Shown: in pieces, positions 60,066 through 64,000 of the stretch
Layout: the number at the start of each line of letters is the position of its first letter
Position numbering within the stretch: the stretch's first letter is position 1
From: Streptomyces justiciae
GTDB lineage: Bacteria; Actinomycetota; Actinomycetes; Streptomycetales; Streptomycetaceae
Reading direction: 5' to 3'
Length of the DNA: 64,000 bases
NCBI RefSeq assembly: GCF_015163075.1
Contig: NZ_JADDXU010000026.1
Coordinates: 1 to 64,000, forward strand
The notes under the pieces: model-generated
Database searches by the model: none
What the model was told of the DNA's origin: nothing
What the model saw: the letters and a program-made list of their open reading frames with translations, nothing else
Program-made: the position numbers and the translations under genes

Positions 60066-61757
60066 TCAGCTGGCCGCGGAGCCGTTCTCGTCGAGGATCT
60101 TCTTGTACCAGTCCCGCAGCTTGTCGCCGCCCTTGCTCTTCCAGTCGGAGACGGCCTGCTGCATGTCGCTGATCTTCTTGCGGCCGCGGACGATGTCGTC
60201 CTCCAGCTGCTCGAAGTCGTTGGCGAGGTTGGTCCAGCGGTTGGGCTCGGTGATCTGCATGCCCCAGAAGGCGGACTTCTTGGTGAAGGCGCCCATCCGC
60301 TGCTCCCACTCGACCTGGGCCTTGGCGACCTCGGGGAAGTCGGGGTGGGCGAGGGTCGCGGCGGGGCTCGCGATCATGACGTAGGCGTTCATCACGTCGA
60401 TGTTGCCCTGGTCGGTCTTGGTGGGGACGCCGTCCTTGACGGTGTAGTGGGTGCCCTCCACGCCGTAGTTGGTCATCATGTACTCCTTGGTGCCGTACGG
60501 CGCCGCGGTGACGTTGGCGACGGCGAGCACGTCGCGGATGACCGACTCGGAGGCCTTCTTGTTGACGAAGGCGAAGATGCCGGCGGGTTCTTCGGCGTAG
60601 ATGGTGGGGTTGCCGCCGTCGTGGCCCCAGACGTCCATGCCCCAGATCTTGAACTCCGGGTTCTGGGTGGCCTGTTCGGCGGTGCGGCCCCACCACTGGG
60701 AGATGTTGTTGGGGTAGATCAGGAACTCGCCGGCCGCGAACTTGGGCCCGGGGTCGGGGGCGTTCTTGCCCATCTTGGAGTCGGGGTGGACGACTCCCGC
60801 CTCGAACAGCTTGCGGGACCATTCGATCGCCTCGAGGTACTGCTCGGTCTCGATGCGGTTGACGAGCTTGCCGTCGACCATGTCCCACCACAGCGGCTTC
60901 TCGCTGCCGGAGAAGACGCCGAAGGCCTGCCAGGCCGTCCACTTCATGTCCAGGCACGCCCAGCGCTTGGCCTTGGCGTTGGTGATCTCCTTGGCCAGGG
61001 CCATGAACTCGTCGCAGGACTTGGGTATTTCGTACCCTTCCTTCTCGAAGATGTCCCGGCGGTACAGCGGCACGATGCTGGGCGCCCACGGCGACGGCAT
61101 CGGCAGGCCGCGCAGCTTGCCGCCGAAGATGGAGCGCTGCCAGGCCTCCGTCGGGATCGCGGCGAGGTTCGGGTACTCCTTGACCGCGTCGCCGGAGAGG
61201 TAGGGGCCGAGGTCGGCGAACTTGCTGATGATGGCGGTGGGGATCTTGCCGTTCATGTTCCAGCCGGGGACGACCACCACGTCCGGGACGTCGCTGGAGG
61301 CGAGGACCGCGCCGAGCTTCTGCTCGTAGGTGTTGCCGTCCTGGTTCTGCCAGGAGACGTCGACGCCGATCAGGTCGTTCATCGCCTTGTAGTAGGCGTT
61401 GTCGCTCTTGGGCGGGGAGCCCCAGAACGGCGACATGACGGTGACCTTGCCGCCCTTGCCGAGCTTCTTGGGGACCGACGTCTTCAGCGTGGCGAGGTCC
61501 AGCTTGCCGGTGAAGCCGACCGCGGAGCCGTTCTTGGCGGGGATGTCCGGCGTCACCACGTTGCTGGCCACGTAGGCCGGAAGGATCTTCTTGGCGTCCT
61601 TGCTCGACGTGGTGCCGTCGCGCGAACCGCTGTCCGAATCGCCGCAGGCGGCGAGGAGCGGCATTCCTCCGGCCACCGCTGCGGTGGCGACCGCCGTGGA
61701 GGCGAGGAAGCTTCTCCGGCTGGGCCCGGAGGGAGCGGAAGCGGCGTTCGGCGTCAT
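60066..61757 (-). CDS. Sugar-binding lipoprotein of the ABC importer
   Basis: A 563-residue family 1 extracellular solute-binding protein. The N-terminus combines a twin-arginine motif (SRRSFLAS) with a lipobox ending LLAAC, so it is a Tat-exported lipoprotein. The large size resembles LplA-type proteins that bind complex oligosaccharides. First gene of the operon SBP-permease-permease-GH74-GH42-GH95-GH12, with a palindromic operator 116 bp upstream. No ATPase gene is present; Streptomyces CUT1 importers commonly share MsiK encoded elsewhere. Xyloglucan oligosaccharides are the inferred ligand. Confidence 0.93.
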   Translation of the reverse strand: MTPNAASAPSGPSRRSFLASTAVATAAVAGGMPLLAACGDSDSGSRDGTTSSKDAKKILPAYVASNVVTPDIPAKNGSAVGFTGKLDLATLKTSVPKKLGKGGKVTVMSPFWGSPPKSDNAYYKAMNDLIGVDVSWQNQDGNTYEQKLGAVLASSDVPDVVVVPGWNMNGKIPTAIISKFADLGPYLSGDAVKEYPNLAAIPTEAWQRSIFGGKLRGLPMPSPWAPSIVPLYRRDIFEKEGYEIPKSCDEFMALAKEITNAKAKRWACLDMKWTAWQAFGVFSGSEKPLWWDMVDGKLVNRIETEQYLEAIEWSRKLFEAGVVHPDSKMGKNAPDPGPKFAAGEFLIYPNNISQWWGRTAEQATQNPEFKIWGMDVWGHDGGNPTIYAEEPAGIFAFVNKKASESVIRDVLAVANVTAAPYGTKEYMMTNYGVEGTHYTVKDGVPTKTDQGNIDVMNAYVMIASPAATLAHPDFPEVAKAQVEWEQRMGAFTKKSAFWGMQITEPNRWTNLANDFEQLEDDIVRGRKKISDMQQAVSDWKSKGGDKLRDWYKKILDENGSAAS

Positions 61758-61872
61758 TGCGTCAACCCTTCATGGCGCACCAGGACACCCGGCGGTGGGC
61801 CGTCGGCTGCGGTGTCTTCAGTGGAACTGGCTGAGCCGAAGCGTTCCTTCGACTTCTACGGTCGCTGCGTAG

Positions 61873-61886
61873 TCGAAGCGCTTCGA
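61873..61886. promoter_or_regulatory. Operator palindrome of the importer/GH operon
   Basis: Perfect TCGAAGCGCTTCGA, identical to the site at 46,715, located 116 bp before the binding-protein start. A weaker related sequence (CCGAAGCGTTCCTTCGA) lies at 61,836-61,852 closer to the gene. Confidence 0.8.
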
Positions 61887-62032
61887 TGTTGCTGTGAGGT
61901 TAAGTGAAGCCCTGTGGGTGCACAAGGGTCGCTCCCAATATTCCTCGGAGGTCTGCGAGGTGACCTTTTCTCATGCACCGCTTGAAGTGATGGTGCCGCT
62001 CCCTTGACACCCACGCCGATGTCGAATGAGCA

Positions 62033-62056
62033 TCGAAGCGCTTCGAAAGCGCTTCG
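62033..62056. promoter_or_regulatory. Double operator of the GH3 gene
   Basis: Two overlapping palindromes, TCGAAGCGCTTCGA and GAAAGCGCTTCG. Their AAGCGCTT cores are 11 bp apart, about one helical turn, ending 26 bp before the GH3 start. The 325-bp divergent gap 61,758-62,082 otherwise shows no gene. Confidence 0.8.
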
Positions 62057-62082
62057 CCGCTCCACTCCAAGGGGAACCCCAC

Positions 62083-64000
62083 GTGACCGCACAGACGCCG
62101 CCCACGCCGCCCTTCCGCGATCCGCAGCTGCCGTTCGCGAAGCGCATCGACGATCTGCTGTCCCGGCTCACCCTCGACGAGAAGACCGCGTTCCTGCACC
62201 AGTTCGCGCCCGCCGTGGAGCGCCTCGGCATCGCCGCGTTCCGCACCGGCCAGGAGGCGCTGCACGGCGTGGCCTGGATGGGCCCGGCGACGGTGTTCCC
62301 GCAGGCGGTCGGCCTCGGCGCGACCTGGAACACCGATCTCGTACGACGGATCGGCGACGCGGTGTCGAAGGAGGTCCGCGCGATGCGGGCCCGCGACGAC
62401 CGCGTGGGCCTGAACGTCTGGTCGCCGACCGTCAACCTGCTGCGCCACCCCCTGTGGGGCCGCAACGAGGAGGGCTACTCGGAGGACCCGAAGCTGACGT
62501 CCGCGATCGCCACCGCGTACACCCACGGCCTGCGCGGCGACCACCCCACGTACTGGCGCACGGCCCCCGTCCTCAAGCACTGGCTGGCCCACAACAACGA
62601 GACGGACCGGGCCACTTCGTCGAGCTCGGTGCGCCCGCGCGTGCTGCACGAGTACGACCTGCGCGCCTTCCACGAGACCGTCGAGGCGGGCGCGGTGGCC
62701 GGCGTGATGCCCGCGTACAACCTGGTCAACGGCCGCCCCAACCACGTCAGTCCGTATCTGCGCGAGCAGCTGCGGGCGTGGACGGACGAGGACCTGCTGG
62801 TCTGCTCGGACGCGGGCGCGCCCTCCAACCTGGTGGACTTCGAGCACTACTTCGACACCCACGAGGAGGCCACGGCCGCCTCGCTGCTGGCCGGCGTCGA
62901 CAGCTTCACCGACCACGGCACGGACAGCTCGCAGATGATCGGGCGGATCAAGGGGGCTTACGAACAGGGCCTGTTGACCGAGGCCGACATCGACACGGCG
63001 GTCCGCCGCCAGCTCTCGGTGCGGTTCCGCCTCGGCGAGTTCGACGGCTACGACGAGCCGGGCGCGTTCGACACGTCCGAACACCGTGCCCTCGCCCAGG
63101 AGGCGGCGGAGCAGGCGATCGTTCTCCTGCGCAACGACGGGGTGCTGCCGCTCGCGCCCGACACCCGCCTCGCCGTCGTCGGGCTGCTCGCCGACGAGTG
63201 CAAACTCGACTGGTACAGCGGCACGTTGATCCACCGCTCCACCCCGCTGGAGGGCCTGTACGAGCGGTTCGGCGCCGAGCGCGTGGAGTTCGCGGAGGGC
63301 GTGGACCGCGTCCTGCTCAGGACGTCGACCGGCGCCTACCTCCACGTCCCGGCCGCCGAGGCCGACGACGAGGTGCGCGGCGCCGAGGGCGCCCTCGACC
63401 CGGCGCTGCTCGCGGGCCGCACCGACCTCCCGCCGCTGACCACGGACGCGACCGGCACCGAACTCGCCCTCGTCGACTGGGGCGAGGACCTGCTGACCCT
63501 GCGCGCCCCCGACGGCCGCTATCTCTCGGTCGCCGAGGACGGCTATGTCCGCGCCGCCGCCGACCAGCCCGGAGGCTGGGTCGTCCAGGAGACGTTCCGG
63601 CTCGAACCCCATGAGAACGGACACCTCCTCCGGCATGTCGGCACGGGTCGCCACATCTCTGTCGCCGCCGGCGGAGTAAAGGTTGCCGACGAGAACGCGG
63701 AAATCTCCGAGCCGCCGGAGATCTTCGAGCTGATCATCGCCGAGCACGGCAAGGACGCGGTGGCCCGGGTCGCCGCCGAGGCCGACGTGGTCGTGGTGGT
63801 CGCGGGCAACGACCCGCATCTCAACGGCCGTGAGACCGAGGACCGTACGACCCTCGCGCTCCCCGCCCACCAGGAGCGGCTGCTGCGGGCCGCCCGCGCC
63901 GCGAACCCGAACACGGTGCTGGCCCTGGTCTCCGCCTACCCGTACGCCGTGGACACCGGCCCGCTGCGGGCCGCGCTCTGGACGGCCCACGCCGGCCAGG
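62083..64000 (+). CDS. GH3 beta-glucosidase-like enzyme, 3' truncated by window end
   Basis: GTG 62083 (AAGGGG upstream) opens a frame of 639 codons running off the window. The GH3 N-terminal barrel shows RNEEGYSEDP, KHWLAHNNE and the nucleophile D243 in VCSDAGAP. The sandwich domain begins around residue 330 (EQAIVLLRNDGVLPL) and resumes with GNDPHLNGRETEDRTTLALP. Between them, about residues 408-555, lies an extra beta-rich segment with GAYLHV, DGRYLSV and TGRHISV repeats, resembling a fascin-type beta-trefoil. No signal peptide. It is divergent from the importer operon and has its own operators. A final role in cleaving glucose from trimmed oligosaccharides is inferred. Confidence 0.9.
   Translation, partial: MTAQTPPTPPFRDPQLPFAKRIDDLLSRLTLDEKTAFLHQFAPAVERLGIAAFRTGQEALHGVAWMGPATVFPQAVGLGATWNTDLVRRIGDAVSKEVRAMRARDDRVGLNVWSPTVNLLRHPLWGRNEEGYSEDPKLTSAIATAYTHGLRGDHPTYWRTAPVLKHWLAHNNETDRATSSSSVRPRVLHEYDLRAFHETVEAGAVAGVMPAYNLVNGRPNHVSPYLREQLRAWTDEDLLVCSDAGAPSNLVDFEHYFDTHEEATAASLLAGVDSFTDHGTDSSQMIGRIKGAYEQGLLTEADIDTAVRRQLSVRFRLGEFDGYDEPGAFDTSEHRALAQEAAEQAIVLLRNDGVLPLAPDTRLAVVGLLADECKLDWYSGTLIHRSTPLEGLYERFGAERVEFAEGVDRVLLRTSTGAYLHVPAAEADDEVRGAEGALDPALLAGRTDLPPLTTDATGTELALVDWGEDLLTLRAPDGRYLSVAEDGYVRAAADQPGGWVVQETFRLEPHENGHLLRHVGTGRHISVAAGGVKVADENAEISEPPEIFELIIAEHGKDAVARVAAEADVVVVVAGNDPHLNGRETEDRTTLALPAHQERLLRAARAANPNTVLALVSAYPYAVDTGPLRAALWTAHAGQ

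Noticed and set aside
59037..61907. A 956-codon plus-strand open frame over the permease and binding-protein genes
   Set aside because: It is an antisense frame of three clear ABC genes. Likewise the 1,001-codon minus frame from 61,089 is only the correct permease frame read back into the binding-protein gene.
62004..63614. A 536-codon plus-strand open frame
   Set aside because: It is a shifted frame of the GH3 gene, which starts at GTG 62083 and is open to the window end.

Overview
The window is chromosomal DNA of a Streptomyces-type actinomycete. The base composition is very GC-rich, many genes start with GTG, convergent genes are separated by long perfect GC hairpins, and the housekeeping gene order is typical of the genus (rnj-dapA-thyX, dapB-M16 protease-pnp-rpsO, ribF, truB-rbfA-infB-ylxR-nusA-rimP, proS, ispG-site-2 protease-dxr). 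I see no rRNA, tRNA, CRISPR array, prophage or complete insertion sequence.

Positions 1-31,000 are mostly core genes: RNA decay (RNase J, PNPase), lysine/diaminopimelate synthesis (dapA, dapB), thymidylate synthesis (thyX), ribosome maturation and translation (rpsO, rbfA, truB, rimP, infB, nusA). Lineage-specific genes sit between them. One is a 1,426-residue proline/alanine-rich protein with a C-terminal MinD-like ATPase (EspI/ESX-accessory type) without any ESX secretion core beside it. Another is a 1,366-residue protein joining an apparently inactive trypsin-like domain to a STAND/NACHT-like ATPase. At 30,000-32,000 lie a lipoprotein/ferritin-like pair and an APH-family protein that has lost its catalytic residues.

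Positions 32,066-35,390 hold a compact five-gene redox operon on the minus strand: an anchored Ser-rich exported protein, ApbE flavin transferase, a ferric-reductase-like haem membrane protein, a NuoF-like flavoprotein and a three-cysteine ferredoxin. It looks like a small trans-membrane electron pathway feeding an extracytoplasmic flavin carrier. The carrier candidate has no FMN-binding domain but ends in a sequence resembling an ApbE flavinylation site.

Positions 35,500-44,900 return to core genes: proS, two acetyltransferases, the MEP-pathway genes ispG and dxr flanking a site-2 protease, and a long acyl-CoA dehydrogenase.

Positions 44,985-64,000 (window end) form a coherent glycan locus whose gene content fits complete xyloglucan use. 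Secreted endo-enzymes (GH74 and two GH12) would cut the polymer. A CUT1 ABC importer (Tat/lipoprotein binding protein plus two permeases, no local ATPase) would import oligosaccharides. Signal-less GH31 (alpha-xylosidase-like), GH42 (beta-galactosidase), GH95 (alpha-fucosidase-like) and GH3 (beta-glucosidase, running off the end) would dismantle them in the cytoplasm. A LacI-family regulator sits inside the locus, and palindromes with core AAGCGCTT lie in front of the regulator, the importer operon and the GH3 gene. Within this locus a secreted chorismate mutase is broken by a ~177-bp MITE-like element with perfect ~24-bp terminal inverted repeats, and a Ser/Thr kinase gene has decayed by frameshifts and deletion.
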